Origin: Leifsonia sp. fls2-241-R2A-40a
Lineage (GTDB): Bacteria; Actinomycetota; Actinomycetes; Actinomycetales; Microbacteriaceae
DNA length: 64,000 nucleotides
Assembly (NCBI RefSeq): GCF_030209575.1
Contig: NZ_JARVRS010000001.1
Coordinates: 248,001 to 312,000 of the forward strand
Direction of reading: 5' to 3'
Shown in pieces: positions 51,689 to 60,837 of this stretch. The notes beneath the pieces are model-generated. The model made no database searches. It was given only the letters and a program-made list of their open reading frames with translations, and was not told where the DNA came from. How positions within the stretch are numbered: the first letter of the stretch is position 1; every line of letters starts with the position of its first letter. The translations under genes and the position numbers were made by a program.

Positions 51689-53217
51689 CGGGCGGCCTCC
51701 TCGACTGCGTGCGTGGCGGCGTACATGACGTTCTCGGCGTCCGCGACCGAGCGGTCGAGTTCGGCCGTGATGCGGCCCTCGCGGACGACCAGCACGCGGT
51801 CGGCCATCCCGAGCACCTCCGGGAGCTCGGAGGAGATCATGAGCACGCCGATCCCCCGGCCCGCGAGCTCGGACAGCAGGCGGTGCACCTCGGCCTTGGT
51901 CCCGACGTCGATGCCGCGGGTGGGCTCGTCGATGATGAGGACGCGCGGGTCGGTGGCGAGCCACTTCCCCAGCACGACCTTCTGCTGGTTGCCGCCGGAC
52001 AGCGTGCCGGTCAGCGTGTCGAGCGCGTTGGTCTTGAGCTGCAGCCGGCTCGCCCACACCTGCGCGGCCTTGTTCTCGGACGAACTGCGGATGAATCCGA
52101 GCTTCGACAGCTTGTTGCGGATGGCGAGGGTCGCGTTGCGCGAGACCGACTCCTCGAGCACGAGGCCCTGCTTGCGGCGGTCCTCCGGCACGAGCGCGAG
52201 CCCGGCGGCCATCGCCGCGGTCGGCCGGCGTTTCGGCACCGCGCGCCCTTCGACGTGGACAGTTCCCGACGTGTAGCCGTCGACCCCGAACACCGCCCGG
52301 GCGATCTCGCTGCGACCCGCGCCGACGAGCCCGGCGAGGGCGACGATCTCGCCGGCCCGGACCGTGAAGCTGACGTCGTGGAAGACGCCCGGCGAGGTGA
52401 GGTGCTCGACGACGAGCAGCGGCTCGCCGACGGTCGTCACCTGCTTCGGGAACAGCTCGGTCACATCCCGGCCGACCATGCGGCGCACGATCTCGTCCTC
52501 CGTCACGTCCACCGTGTCGTCGGTCGAGACGTAGGCGCCGTCGCGCATGACCGTGATCCGGTCGCACAGCGAGAAGACCTCGTCGAAGCGGTGGGAGATG
52601 AAGACGATCCCGCGGCCCTCGTCGCGGAGGCTGCGGGCGACCGCGAACAGCCGCTCCACCTCGACGCCGGAGAGGGCGGCGGTCGGCTCGTCCATGATCA
52701 GGAGCCGCGCATCCAGGGAGATGGCCTTCGCGATCTCGATGAGCTGCTGGTCGGCGATGGAGAGGCCCTCGGCCAGGCGGTCGGGGTCGATGTGCACGCC
52801 GAGGCGGCGGAAGATCTCGCGCGCCTCGGTGCGCATGGCCTTCCGGTCGATCCGCCCCAGCCGGTCCCTGGGCTGGCGGCCCATGAAGATGTTCTCGGTG
52901 ACCGAGAGGTCCGGGAAGAGCGTCGGCTCCTGGTAAATGACCGCGATGCCCGAGCTCTTCGCCTCGGCGGTGGTGCCGAAGTCGACCGGTTCACCGCGGA
53001 ACAGCATCTCGCCCGAGTCGCGCTGGTAGAGCCCGGCGACGATCTTGACGAGGGTGGACTTGCCCGCGCCGTTCTCGCCGACGAGCGCATGGATGGAGGC
53101 CTGCTCGACCGTCAGGTCGGCTCGGCTGAGAGCGATGACCTGCCCGAAGGCTTTGGCCACGCCGCGCAGTTCGAGGACCGGCGGACCGCCGGGAGCGGTG
53201 GCTGCTGAGGACGTCAT
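51685..53217 (-). CDS. rhaT: Rhamnose ABC transporter ATP-binding protein (two ABC domains)
   Basis: A 510-residue CUT2 ATPase with two ABC cassettes. The first has Walker [10 protein letters not shown] (residues about 47-55), a degenerate signature LSIADQQL, and Walker [15 protein letters not shown]. The second has VGAGRSE in place of Walker A, a normal signature LSGGNQQKV and [14 protein letters not shown]; this asymmetry is normal for CUT2. It is the first gene of the long rha operon. ATG at 53217 is about 11 bases after GGAGAAG. Confidence 0.94.
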   Translation of the reverse strand: MTSSAATAPGGPPVLELRGVAKAFGQVIALSRADLTVEQASIHALVGENGAGKSTLVKIVAGLYQRDSGEMLFRGEPVDFGTTAEAKSSGIAVIYQEPTLFPDLSVTENIFMGRQPRDRLGRIDRKAMRTEAREIFRRLGVHIDPDRLAEGLSIADQQLIEIAKAISLDARLLIMDEPTAALSGVEVERLFAVARSLRDEGRGIVFISHRFDEVFSLCDRITVMRDGAYVSTDDTVDVTEDEIVRRMVGRDVTELFPKQVTTVGEPLLVVEHLTSPGVFHDVSFTVRAGEIVALAGLVGAGRSEIARAVFGVDGYTSGTVHVEGRAVPKRRPTAAMAAGLALVPEDRRKQGLVLEESVSRNATLAIRNKLSKLGFIRSSSENKAAQVWASRLQLKTNALDTLTGTLSGGNQQKVVLGKWLATDPRVLIIDEPTRGIDVGTKAEVHRLLSELAGRGIGVLMISSELPEVLGMADRVLVVREGRITAELDRSVADAENVMYAATHAVEEAAR

Positions 53218-53253
53218 TGTCGGGAACGCTTCTCCACGTCGAGTGCTGTGAAC

Positions 53254-53270
53254 CGTTTCAATTTGAAACG
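53254..53270. promoter_or_regulatory. LacI-type operator, 8-bp perfect inverted repeat
   Basis: CGTTTCAA (53254-53261) and TTGAAACG (53263-53270) are exact inverted repeats around one T, a classic LacI-family operator shape. It lies 37-53 bases upstream of rhaT, downstream of a candidate minus-strand -35 (TTGACG, 53302-53307). Related half-sites CGTTTGAA (53312-53319) and TGAAACG (53339-53345) lie near the repressor start and may allow autoregulation. Confidence 0.78.
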
Positions 53271-53301
53271 TGAAAATGACGTTGCCAGAAAAGCCGAGCC
53301 G

Positions 53302-53307
53302 CGTCAA
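53302..53307 (-). promoter_or_regulatory. Candidate -35 element of the rha operon
   Basis: On the minus strand this reads TTGACG. A clear -10 cannot be picked: the expected area (about 53275-53285) reads AACGTCATTTTC. The LacI palindrome lies just downstream, where bound repressor would block elongation or open-complex formation. Confidence 0.35.
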
Positions 53308-53359
53308 GTCACGTTTGAATATCTCGCGACAATGATTGTGAAACGTGGATAATACCTCC

Positions 53360-54373
53360 ATGCCCTCCGCCAGCGTCAAGGATGTCGCCGCCCTCGCCGG
53401 CGTCTCCGTCGGGACCGTGTCGAACGTCCTCAACCGCCCGGAGCGCGTCTCCGACGCCGTGCTGCAGCGCGTGCAGTCCGCCATCGCCGAGCTCGGCTTC
53501 GTGCGCAACAACGCGGCACGGCAGCTGCGGATGGGACAGGGAAGCGGGATCGGCATGGTCGTGCTCGACGTCGGCAACCCGTTCTTCGCGTCCCTCATCC
53601 GCGGTGCCGAGGATCGCGCGGCGCGCGACGGTCTCTCCGTGCTCGTCGGCAACTCGGACGAGAACGAGCAGCGCGAAGCGGGCTACCTGACGATGTTCGA
53701 GCAGGAGCGCATCCGCGGCGTGCTCATCTCCCCCGTCGGCGACGCCACCGCGCGGCTGCAACGCCTGCGCGAGCGCGGCATCCCCTCGGTGCTCGTCGAC
53801 CGCACCAGTCTCGACCGGTCGTTCAGCTCGGTCGCCGTCGACGACGTTGCCGGCGGGTGCCTCGCCGCCTCGCACCTGGCCGACCGCGGCTTCCGCCGGA
53901 TCGCGTTCGCCGGCGGGCCGTTCGCGATCGAGCAGGTCGCCGACCGCTACCGGGGCGCTGCGGACGAGCTCGCCGTCTCCCTCCCGGGCAGCACGATCGA
54001 GAAGCTCGAGACGGACAGCCTCACCATCGAGGGCGGTCAGCGCGTCGGCGCGGCGCTCGCGGAACGCCGGCCGGAGGATCGCCCCGACGCCGTCTTCGCC
54101 GCGAACGACCTCCTCGCGATCGGCCTCCTGCAGACCCTGCTGCAACACGGGATCCGGGTACCCGAGGAGATGGCGCTCATCGGCTACGACGACATCGCCT
54201 TCGCCTCGGCGGCGGTGGTGCCGCTGTCATCCATCCGCCAGCCCAGTCACGAGATCGGCTCGACCGCGATGGACCTCCTCCTTCAGCTCACCGCCCAGCC
54301 CGACGCTCCCCCGGTCCACGTCGAGTTCCAGCCGTCACTGGTCGCCCGCGAGAGCACCGCCGCCGGCGCCTGA
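53360..54373 (+). CDS. LacI-family repressor of the rhamnose operon
   Basis: A 337-residue LacI/GalR regulator. The N-terminal domain has [20 protein letters not shown] and [20 protein letters not shown]; the sugar-binding core has [35 protein letters not shown] and [20 protein letters not shown]. It is divergent from rhaT and flanks the palindrome at 53254, so it most likely represses the rha genes until L-rhamnose or a derivative binds. ATG at 53360 is preferred; GATAAT at 53348-53353 would put transcription start at about that ATG, suggesting a leaderless mRNA. Confidence 0.92.
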   Translation: MPSASVKDVAALAGVSVGTVSNVLNRPERVSDAVLQRVQSAIAELGFVRNNAARQLRMGQGSGIGMVVLDVGNPFFASLIRGAEDRAARDGLSVLVGNSDENEQREAGYLTMFEQERIRGVLISPVGDATARLQRLRERGIPSVLVDRTSLDRSFSSVAVDDVAGGCLAASHLADRGFRRIAFAGGPFAIEQVADRYRGAADELAVSLPGSTIEKLETDSLTIEGGQRVGAALAERRPEDRPDAVFAANDLLAIGLLQTLLQHGIRVPEEMALIGYDDIAFASAAVVPLSSIRQPSHEIGSTAMDLLLQLTAQPDAPPVHVEFQPSLVARESTAAGA

Positions 54374-54751
54374 CCGGCCTACCGCCCGGTTCCGCTGCGA
54401 CTCGAGCTCGATCCAGCGACAGATGACGTCGACGACGTACGCACGCTCGCGGGGGCTCAGTTCATGGCCTTTCGCTATCCCGTGGTTGATCTGCAGACAG
54501 GTACGACAGCAGGTCGCGGTGGCGTGCTGAGCCCGGAAGACGGGATGGCCGCCCCAGGGGGTCTGCTTTCCGTCCTTGGCGGGAAACGCGGGGGCGAGCC
54601 GCGCATCCACGAATTCTCGCGCGTGCTGCCGGATCACCTCCATGCCGCGGGATGCGAGGTATTCGCGCTCGACGGGTCGCAGATGGAACTTCGCCCGGAA
54701 CGGGATCCGGCCGATCCGTTCCAGCCTGAGATCGAGCTGCTCCTGGTCCAC
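54335..54751 (-). CDS. DUF4186 family protein
   Basis: A 138-residue DUF4186 protein. Conserved segments are RIGRIPFRAKFHLRPVEREY, VDARLAPAFPAKDGKQTPWG and GHPVFRAQHATATCCRTCLQ, with INHGIAKGHELS and YVVDVICRWIELE. The conserved His and three Cys residues could bind a metal. Function is unknown. Its 3' end overlaps the LacI gene by 39 bases in convergent orientation. It starts 11 bases downstream of the UvrA2-type gene on the same strand, so the two may be cotranscribed. Confidence 0.9.
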   Translation of the reverse strand: MDQEQLDLRLERIGRIPFRAKFHLRPVEREYLASRGMEVIRQHAREFVDARLAPAFPAKDGKQTPWGGHPVFRAQHATATCCRTCLQINHGIAKGHELSPRERAYVVDVICRWIELESQRNRAVGRSGAGGGALAGDQ

Positions 54752-54762
54752 GATCGTGAAAC

Positions 54763-57423
54763 TTACCGGTCACCACCGACAGCGGCCGGCTCCTTCTCGA
54801 GCGCTGCCGCCAGGTAGGGTGCCGAGGCGCTCCCGGTCGCGGCCGCGACCTCCTGGGGTGTTCCCGCGGCGACGACCGTACCGCCGTTCTCCCCCGCGCC
54901 GGGCCCCAGATCCACGACATAGTCCGCGGTGGCGACCACCCGCATGTCGAGTTCGACCACGACCACCGTGTTTCCGGCATCCACCAGGCTCTGCAGGTGC
55001 TCGATGAGGCGGTCGGCGTCGGCGCAGTGCAGACCGGAGGTCGGTTCGTCGAGCACGTACAGGGTGTCGGCGCGCTGGGCGCGCTGCAGCTCGGAGGCGA
55101 GCTTCACGCGTTGCGCTTCGCCGCCGGACAGCTCGGTCGCGGGCTGGCCCAGCCTCAGGTAGCCGAGTCCGACATCCATGAGTGCGGTCAGGGAGCGCAT
55201 GACCTCGTTCTCGCCGCCGAAGAAGGCATGCGCCTCCTCCACGGACATCGCGAGGATCTCGGCGATGTTCCGTTCACGCCAGGTGACCTCGAGCGTTTCG
55301 CTGTTGTATCGGGCACCGTGGCATTCGGGGCAGACGGTGTAGACCGACGGCAGGAACAGCAGCTCGACCATGACGGCGCCCTCGCCTTCGCAGGTCGGGC
55401 AGCGGCCGCCGGCCACGTTGAAGGAGAACCGGCCCGGCCGGTATCCCCGCGCCCGTGCCTCGGGGGTCTCAGCGAATCGGCGCCGGACATGGTCGAAAAG
55501 GCCCGTGTAGGTGGCGACGTTGGAACGCGGTGTGCGGCCGATGGGTCTCTGATCGATGGTGACCACCCGGCGGACGCCGTCGAGATCTCCGGTGACGGTC
55601 CCTTCGAGCAGCTCCGGCCCGTCCGAGAGGAGCACGTCATCGGTCTCGGGCGCGTCCTCGTTCACGGCGACGGGCCGGCCCAGGTGGTCCCCGAGCAATG
55701 CGGGAAGCACCTGGCTGACCAGGCTGGACTTTCCCGACCCGGATACTCCGGTCACCGCGGTGAAGGCTCCGAGGGGGAAGGAGACCGTCGCGTCGCGCAG
55801 GTTGTTCCGGTTGATCTGCTCGAGCTTCAGCCACCCTGACGGATCGCGCGGAGTCCGGGGAGAGAGCCCACGATGCCCGAACAGGTAGTCCCTGGTAACC
55901 GACTCGTCCACGTCCGCCAGGCCATCCGGCACTCCGCTGTAGACGACCCGCCCGCCTCGTTCACCGGCGCCCGGCCCGATGTCGACCAGCCAGTCCGCGT
56001 GCCGCATCACGTCGACGGAGTGCTCGACCACGAAGAGGCTGTTCCCTCTCCTCTTCAGCCCCTCGAGGATGCCGAGGAGGGCGCTCACATCCTGCGGGTG
56101 GAGGCCGGCCGAGGGCTCGTCGAGCACGTAGACGACACCGAACAGCTCGGAGCTCAGCTGAGTGGCGAGTCGCAACCGCTGCAGCTCGCCTCCGGACAGG
56201 GTCGGTGTCGTGCGGTGCAACGACAGATACCCCAGCCCGAGGTCGATGATTGGCCGCAGGCGCTCCAGAAGTTCCGCCGCGAGGCGGGCTGCCGCGGCGC
56301 GCTTCTCCACCGACTGGTTCGGGGTCCGCCGGACGTCCGGTGCGGCAGCGTGGGAGGCTCCGCCCGCGGCGATCCGCTGCTGCGTCGCCTCGCGGCGCGC
56401 ACCCTCATCGAGCGCCGCCCCAGAGGTGGCGAGCTCCTCCCGAGCTGCAACCAATGTCGTCAGCCGGCTGGAGAGCTCGCGGAGCGGGAGCCGCGAGAAG
56501 TCGGCGATGTCGAGCCCTTCGAACGTCACCGAGAGGGCCTCCGGCTTGAGACGCTTGCCGTGGCACACCGGGCACACGGCCGAGGTCAGGTACTCCGCGA
56601 CTCGCCTCTTCATCGACGCGCTCTTGGTCGTGGCGAAGGTGTCGAGCACATAGCGGCGGGCACCGACGAACGTCCCCTGATAGCTGGGCTCCATCCGCGC
56701 GGAGATCGCCCGGCGCGTCTGCGCCGGCGTGAGCCCCGCGTAGACCGGGGCGGTCGGCCGCTCCTCGGTGAACAGGATCCAGTCGCGGTCCTCGCGCGGC
56801 AGGTCGCGCCAGGGCGTGTCGACGTCGTAGCCCAGGGACACCAGGATGTCCCGCTGGTTCTGACCGTGCCATGCCGTCGGCCAGGAGGCGATGGCCCGCT
56901 CCCGGATCGTGAGCGAAGGGTCGGGCACCATCTGCTGCTCGGTGACCGCGTACACCCGGCCGATGCCGTGGCATTCCGGGCAGGCGCCCTGCACCGTGTT
57001 GGCCGAGAAGTCCTCCGCGTAGAGCATGGGCTGACCGTCGGGGTAGTCGCCCGCACGTGAGTACAGCATCCGCACCAGACTGGACAGCGTCGTGATGCTG
57101 CCGACCGTCGAGCGGGCGTTGCGCCCACCGCGCTGCTGCTGCAAGGCCACCGCCGGCGGCATCCCGGTGATCGAGTCGACGTCGGGGACACCGGCCTGGT
57201 CGATCAGACGACGGGCGTACGGGGCGACGGACTCCATGTACCTGCGCTGCGACTCTGCGAAGAGCGTTCCGAAGGCCAGGGACGACTTCCCCGATCCGGA
57301 CACCCCGGTGAACACGACCATTGCATCACGAGGGACGGTGAGGTCCACGTTCCGCAGGTTGTGCTCGCGGGCGCCTCGCACCCGGACGTCCGGCTGAATC
57401 GCCGAGGAGGTTTGGTTGGTCAC
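54763..57423 (-). CDS. UvrA2-type excinuclease ABC subunit A-like ATPase without UvrB-binding domain
   Basis: About 886 residues with two ABC cassettes: Walker A VSGSGKSS twice, signatures LSGGELQRL and LSGGEAQRV, and Walker B VYVLDEPSAGLHP and LYVLDEPTSGLH. Zinc-module cysteines appear as CPECHGIG, CPVCHGKRL, CPTCEGEG and CPECHGARY. Right after RMLYSRAGDY the protein goes directly to the GACPECHGIG block; in canonical UvrA the roughly 110-residue UvrB-binding domain lies there, so it is missing. This is the UvrA2/DrrC class, linked to tolerance of DNA-binding drugs. Start uncertain (GTG 57423 or TTG 57459). Confidence 0.9.
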   Translation of the reverse strand: MTNQTSSAIQPDVRVRGAREHNLRNVDLTVPRDAMVVFTGVSGSGKSSLAFGTLFAESQRRYMESVAPYARRLIDQAGVPDVDSITGMPPAVALQQQRGGRNARSTVGSITTLSSLVRMLYSRAGDYPDGQPMLYAEDFSANTVQGACPECHGIGRVYAVTEQQMVPDPSLTIRERAIASWPTAWHGQNQRDILVSLGYDVDTPWRDLPREDRDWILFTEERPTAPVYAGLTPAQTRRAISARMEPSYQGTFVGARRYVLDTFATTKSASMKRRVAEYLTSAVCPVCHGKRLKPEALSVTFEGLDIADFSRLPLRELSSRLTTLVAAREELATSGAALDEGARREATQQRIAAGGASHAAAPDVRRTPNQSVEKRAAAARLAAELLERLRPIIDLGLGYLSLHRTTPTLSGGELQRLRLATQLSSELFGVVYVLDEPSAGLHPQDVSALLGILEGLKRRGNSLFVVEHSVDVMRHADWLVDIGPGAGERGGRVVYSGVPDGLADVDESVTRDYLFGHRGLSPRTPRDPSGWLKLEQINRNNLRDATVSFPLGAFTAVTGVSGSGKSSLVSQVLPALLGDHLGRPVAVNEDAPETDDVLLSDGPELLEGTVTGDLDGVRRVVTIDQRPIGRTPRSNVATYTGLFDHVRRRFAETPEARARGYRPGRFSFNVAGGRCPTCEGEGAVMVELLFLPSVYTVCPECHGARYNSETLEVTWRERNIAEILAMSVEEAHAFFGGENEVMRSLTALMDVGLGYLRLGQPATELSGGEAQRVKLASELQRAQRADTLYVLDEPTSGLHCADADRLIEHLQSLVDAGNTVVVVELDMRVVATADYVVDLGPGAGENGGTVVAAGTPQEVAAATGSASAPYLAAALEKEPAAVGGDR

Positions 57424-57580
57424 GGTGACGACGGTGCGCGCTTTCCGGCTGGTCTGCAACCCGATCGGCGAAGAAATCCCTGGTCGCGCGAAGGACGGGA
57501 CCTACTATCGGCTCGGCGGGGCGGCGCGAGCGGCGGCCGGCGCTAGCATCAGCAGCGAACCGCGACGAAGGGGGACGTGC

Positions 57581-57886
57581 GTGAACGGATCGAGGTTGCG
57601 ACCGAAGGTCGTGCTGAGGTGGGGAATCGGGTTGGCGGTCGCCGGCCTTCTGCTGGCAGTGCTGGTACCGCAGGTCTTCTTCAGTGTCATCCTGCCCACC
57701 TCGACATCCTCGCCGCTCGACCAGGGCCTGATGGCGTTCGTGGATGTGCTGACGCGCGTCCTCGCGCTCGGCGTCGTCCCGCTCGGGGTCGCCTTCATCG
57801 GCGCCGGCATCGTGATGACCTACCTCGACCGCCTGCTCGGCGTCGCCCAGCCCGAATTCGAGAAAGGCGCGGCGCCCGTCGAGTGA
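57581..57886 (+). CDS. Small two-helix membrane protein (101 aa)
   Basis: A 101-residue membrane protein with two hydrophobic helices: GIGLAVAGLLLAVLVPQVFF (about residues 16-35) and VLALGVVPLGVAFIGAGIVM (about 62-82). It has a basic start and a short acidic tail. GTG at 57581 follows AAGGGGGA, so it is preferred to earlier in-frame starts. It has no recognised family. It lies between the divergent UvrA2-type gene and the convergent thioredoxin gene, and its stop codon sits in the loop region of a terminator hairpin. Confidence 0.68.
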   Translation: MNGSRLRPKVVLRWGIGLAVAGLLLAVLVPQVFFSVILPTSTSSPLDQGLMAFVDVLTRVLALGVVPLGVAFIGAGIVMTYLDRLLGVAQPEFEKGAAPVE

Positions 57887-57900
57887 CGGGCCCGCGCCTT
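57864..57900. terminator. Bidirectional hairpin overlapping a stop codon
   Basis: AAGGCGCGG and CCCGTC (57864-57880, interrupted by CG) pair with GACGGG and CCGCGCCTT (57885-57900, one bulged C) around GAGT. The flanking AA/TT makes it usable in both directions, ending the small membrane-protein gene and the convergent thioredoxin gene. Confidence 0.65.
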
Positions 57901-57918
57901 CCGGGCTGCTGAGTGCGC

Positions 57919-58305
57919 TCAGCTCTGCTGCTGCTGCTGCTCGGCCTGCGCCTTCAGCTCGTCGTACTGCTTCCGCACCTCGGTCATGTCGAGTTCGCGG
58001 ATCTGCTCGATGAGGTTCTCGACGGCCTCGCCGGGGAGGGCGCCGGCCTGGGAGAACAGCGGGATGCCGTCGCGGTAGGCGACGAGGGTCGGGATCGACT
58101 GGATTCCGTACGAGGCGGCCAGCTCCTGCTGGGCCTCTGTGTCGATCTTGCCGAAGGTGATGTCGCTGTGCTGCTCCGACGCCTTCTCGAAGACAGGCGC
58201 GAACATGTGACACGGGCCGCACCAGTCGGCCCAGAAGTCGAGCAGCACGATGCCGTCGGAGACGGTCTGGTCGTGGTTGGTCGAGGTGATCTCGGTGGTT
58301 GCCAT
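57919..58305 (-). CDS. Thioredoxin
   Basis: A 128-residue thioredoxin with the active site WCGPC at residues 28-32 and the cis-Pro segment GIQSIPTLVAYRDG. It is somewhat longer than E. coli TrxA because of a Gln-rich helical tail (KAQAEQQQQQS). The conserved Asp of the buried acid pair is in VLLDFWADW. It acts as a cytosolic disulfide reductant with thioredoxin reductase encoded elsewhere. It lies downstream of the ABC1 kinase gene on the same strand with a 38-base gap. Confidence 0.95.
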   Translation of the reverse strand: MATTEITSTNHDQTVSDGIVLLDFWADWCGPCHMFAPVFEKASEQHSDITFGKIDTEAQQELAASYGIQSIPTLVAYRDGIPLFSQAGALPGEAVENLIEQIRELDMTEVRKQYDELKAQAEQQQQQS

Positions 58306-58343
58306 GTGAGGTGAAACACAAGCTCACCAGCCGATATTCCGCC

Positions 58344-60092
58344 TCAGCTCCCGCGCCGACCTGTGAAGACGGTGAATGCGAGCGGGACGACCGAGGCGAT
58401 GAGGAAGACGTTCCCGAGCACCTCGTCCGTTCCGTGGAGGATGGCGCCGGCGATCAGCACGCCGCCGAAGACGACGGCGGCCACGATCCGGCGCGCGGTC
58501 CGCTCCAGCCGGCCGACACGCTGCTCGAGCCGCGGGGAGGTGACGGCGATGGTGCCGTCCTCGACGCGCGTGGCCAGCGCATCCAACCGCTTCGGCAGCC
58601 GCAGGGCGATCCCCGCGATCTCGACCGCCTGCTGCGCGATGTCCTGGACCAGGTTGCCGCGCTCGTCGCGCAGCAGCTGTGCCGCATACGGCTCGACCGA
58701 GTCCCAGAGATTGAACGACGGATCGAGCGCACTGCAGACACCGGAGGTCAGGGACATCGCGCGAATGATGAGCAGGAAGTTCTCGGGCAGTTGGAACGGC
58801 AGCGACCGCACCACGTCGCCGAACTCGACCGCGAACTCGCGGAACTCGCGCGGGTCCACCTCGCGCAGCTCGGCGAAGCCCATCCCGCCGAATCGCCCGA
58901 ACAGGTGCGTCATCGCCCGCTCGAGCTCCGCTGTGTCGGCCGTCGGCAGGAGCACGCCGATGTCGCGGATGGCGTCCACCAGCCCCTTGCCGTCGCGGGA
59001 TGCCGCCGCGATCAGCAGTTTTCGGAGGCCGCTGCGCGTGCCCGGCGGCACCTCGCCCATCATCCCGAAGTCGACGAACGTCAGGATCCACGGCCGCTCG
59101 CCCACCGCATCCGGTCGCGGTGTCACGAAGATGTTGCCGGGATGCGGGTCGGCGTGGAAGAACCCTCGCGTGAACAGCTGGTCGAACATCACCTCGGCGA
59201 ACACCGGTGCGACTTCGGCCGGGTCGATACCGGCCGCGCGGAGCGCGTCGGCGTCGGTGATCTTGATGGCCGTCACATCCTCGAGGGTGAGGACGCGCTT
59301 GGTCGTGCGCTCCCACACGACCTCGGGCACGGCCACGCGGTCGTCGCCCGCGAACTCCTCCGCGAACCGCTCCGAGTTGCCGGCCTCATGCAGGTAGTCG
59401 ATCTCTTCGAGGCTGGTCCGGGCGAACTCTTCGACGAGCGCTGGCGCATCCACCCGGTCGGAGACCAGGCGGACATGGCTGAGCCAGCGCCCGACCCGAC
59501 GCAGCGCCGCGAGGTCCACATCCACGATCGCGTCGATGCCGGGGCGCTGCACCTTCAGCACGACCGCCGCCAGCCCCGTCTCGGCGGCGAGCTCGGGCAC
59601 CAAGAGCCCGCGATGCGCCTGGCCCAGCGAAGCCGCGGCGACCGGCACAGGGTCGATGGAGGCGAACGCGAGTTCCAGCGGGATGCCGAGCTCGGCCTCC
59701 GCAAGCTCCCGGATGGCCGGGAACGGCACGGCGGGGACTTCGTCCTGCAGCCCCTCCAGCTCGCTGGTGATCTCGGGCGGCAGCACGTCGAGGCGTGACG
59801 ACATGAACTGCCCGACCTTGATCATGAGGCCGCCGAGATCGACCGCCAGCACATGGAATCGCTGGGCGAACCGGCGCATGCGCCTGCTGCGCGAGCGAGC
59901 CGACAGTCTTGCCAACCCGATGCGCGGCAGGAACAGCTCGTACCACCACGTGACCGCGAGGTTCCATCCGGCGAAACGCAGGATGCGGCGGTAGCGGGCG
60001 CGGGTCGCCGGCGTCACCCCGGGAGCCCGCGCTGCGGGCGCGTTCCCCCCGGGCGTCGCCGGTACCGCGGCAGGCGCCTGCTCTGGCGTCAC
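58344..60092 (-). CDS. ABC1/UbiB (AarF) family atypical kinase
   Basis: A 582-residue UbiB-type kinase. The family KxGQ motif is at residues 92-95 (GLMIKVGQFMSSRLDVLPPE); the Ala-rich loop is VAAASLGQAHRG; VVLKVQRPGID carries the ATP-binding Lys, FFHADPHPGNIFV the catalytic loop, and LTFVDFGMMGEV the DFG-type metal site. Two helices close the C terminus (RIVAAVVFGGVLIAGAIL; VFLIASVVPLAFTVF). The family supports quinone or lipid metabolism through ATPase activity. It is 5 bases downstream of the PadR gene and so is likely under its control. Confidence 0.93.
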   Translation of the reverse strand: MTPEQAPAAVPATPGGNAPAARAPGVTPATRARYRRILRFAGWNLAVTWWYELFLPRIGLARLSARSRSRRMRRFAQRFHVLAVDLGGLMIKVGQFMSSRLDVLPPEITSELEGLQDEVPAVPFPAIRELAEAELGIPLELAFASIDPVPVAAASLGQAHRGLLVPELAAETGLAAVVLKVQRPGIDAIVDVDLAALRRVGRWLSHVRLVSDRVDAPALVEEFARTSLEEIDYLHEAGNSERFAEEFAGDDRVAVPEVVWERTTKRVLTLEDVTAIKITDADALRAAGIDPAEVAPVFAEVMFDQLFTRGFFHADPHPGNIFVTPRPDAVGERPWILTFVDFGMMGEVPPGTRSGLRKLLIAAASRDGKGLVDAIRDIGVLLPTADTAELERAMTHLFGRFGGMGFAELREVDPREFREFAVEFGDVVRSLPFQLPENFLLIIRAMSLTSGVCSALDPSFNLWDSVEPYAAQLLRDERGNLVQDIAQQAVEIAGIALRLPKRLDALATRVEDGTIAVTSPRLEQRVGRLERTARRIVAAVVFGGVLIAGAILHGTDEVLGNVFLIASVVPLAFTVFTGRRGS

Positions 60093-60097
60093 CCGGC

Positions 60098-60661
60098 TCA
60101 GCCCTGGGCGAGGATCGAGTAGAGCTTCCGCCGTGCCTCGTCGAGCACGGCAGCCGCCTCCTGGACCTGCTCGGGCGTGCCCGTGCGGTGCACCTGCGCC
60201 GCTGCCTGGGCGAGGTCGACGCCGGCTTTGGGCAGGTTGGGTCCGCGGCGGTCACCGGTCGCTCCGGAACCGGTACCGGAGTCCTTCCCGCTGGTCTGCC
60301 AGGGGGTGGATGCTTCGCTCGCGGCCACCGCGCGGCCGGCTTCGGTCAGCGCATACGTCTTGCGGCCGTTGGACTCCTCCGTCGTGAGCAGGCCCTCGTC
60401 GGCGAGCAGCTGAAGGGTCGGGTAGACGGAGCCTGCGCTCGGCTTCCAGCTGCCGCCGCTGCGCTCCTCGATCTCACGGATGATCTGGTAGCCGTGCATC
60501 GGCTGCTCGGCGAGCAGGGACAGCACGGCGGCGCGGACATCGCCGCGTCCCATCCGGCCGCCGACCTTCTTCTCGAACGTCGACCGCAACTGCTCGAACG
60601 CCTGCCACATGGCGTCCGGGTCCATGCGGCCGAAGCCGCCACTGGGGAATGAGTTGGACAT
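60098..60661 (-). CDS. PadR-family transcriptional regulator
   Basis: A 187-residue PadR regulator. The winged helix includes VRAAVLSLLAEQPMHGYQII, GSWKPSAGSVYPTLQLLADE and GLLTTEESNGRKTYALTEAG, the diagnostic PadR core. An N-terminal Met/Phe/Gly-rich segment precedes it and a C-terminal helical region follows. ATG at 60661 follows GGGAGG; the longer frame would run through the operator. It heads a unit with the ABC1 kinase and possibly thioredoxin. Confidence 0.92.
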   Translation of the reverse strand: MSNSFPSGGFGRMDPDAMWQAFEQLRSTFEKKVGGRMGRGDVRAAVLSLLAEQPMHGYQIIREIEERSGGSWKPSAGSVYPTLQLLADEGLLTTEESNGRKTYALTEAGRAVAASEASTPWQTSGKDSGTGSGATGDRRGPNLPKAGVDLAQAAAQVHRTGTPEQVQEAAAVLDEARRKLYSILAQG

Positions 60662-60680
60662 GATGAGCCTCCCTGATCGT

Positions 60681-60708
60681 TCAGCGATACCTAACGATAT
60701 ATCGCTGA
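60681..60708. promoter_or_regulatory. 9-bp inverted repeat upstream of padR (candidate operator)
   Basis: TCAGCGATA (60681-60689) and TATCGCTGA (60700-60708) are exact inverted repeats with a 10-base spacer. It lies 20-47 bases upstream of the PadR start, in an AT-rich patch containing TATAT that could be a promoter core. Size and spacing fit a PadR dimer site for autoregulation. Confidence 0.65.
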
Positions 60709-60837
60709 CCACAGGTCGGGAAGGATGCTCAGCCTTCGCTCAGCGAATGGGCGCGCCCACCCCGTTCAGGGGGTTTTCCATACCGAGCGACCTGTTTCGC
60801 GCTACTGTGCTCGAGCCCCCTCCCGAGAAGGACCCGC

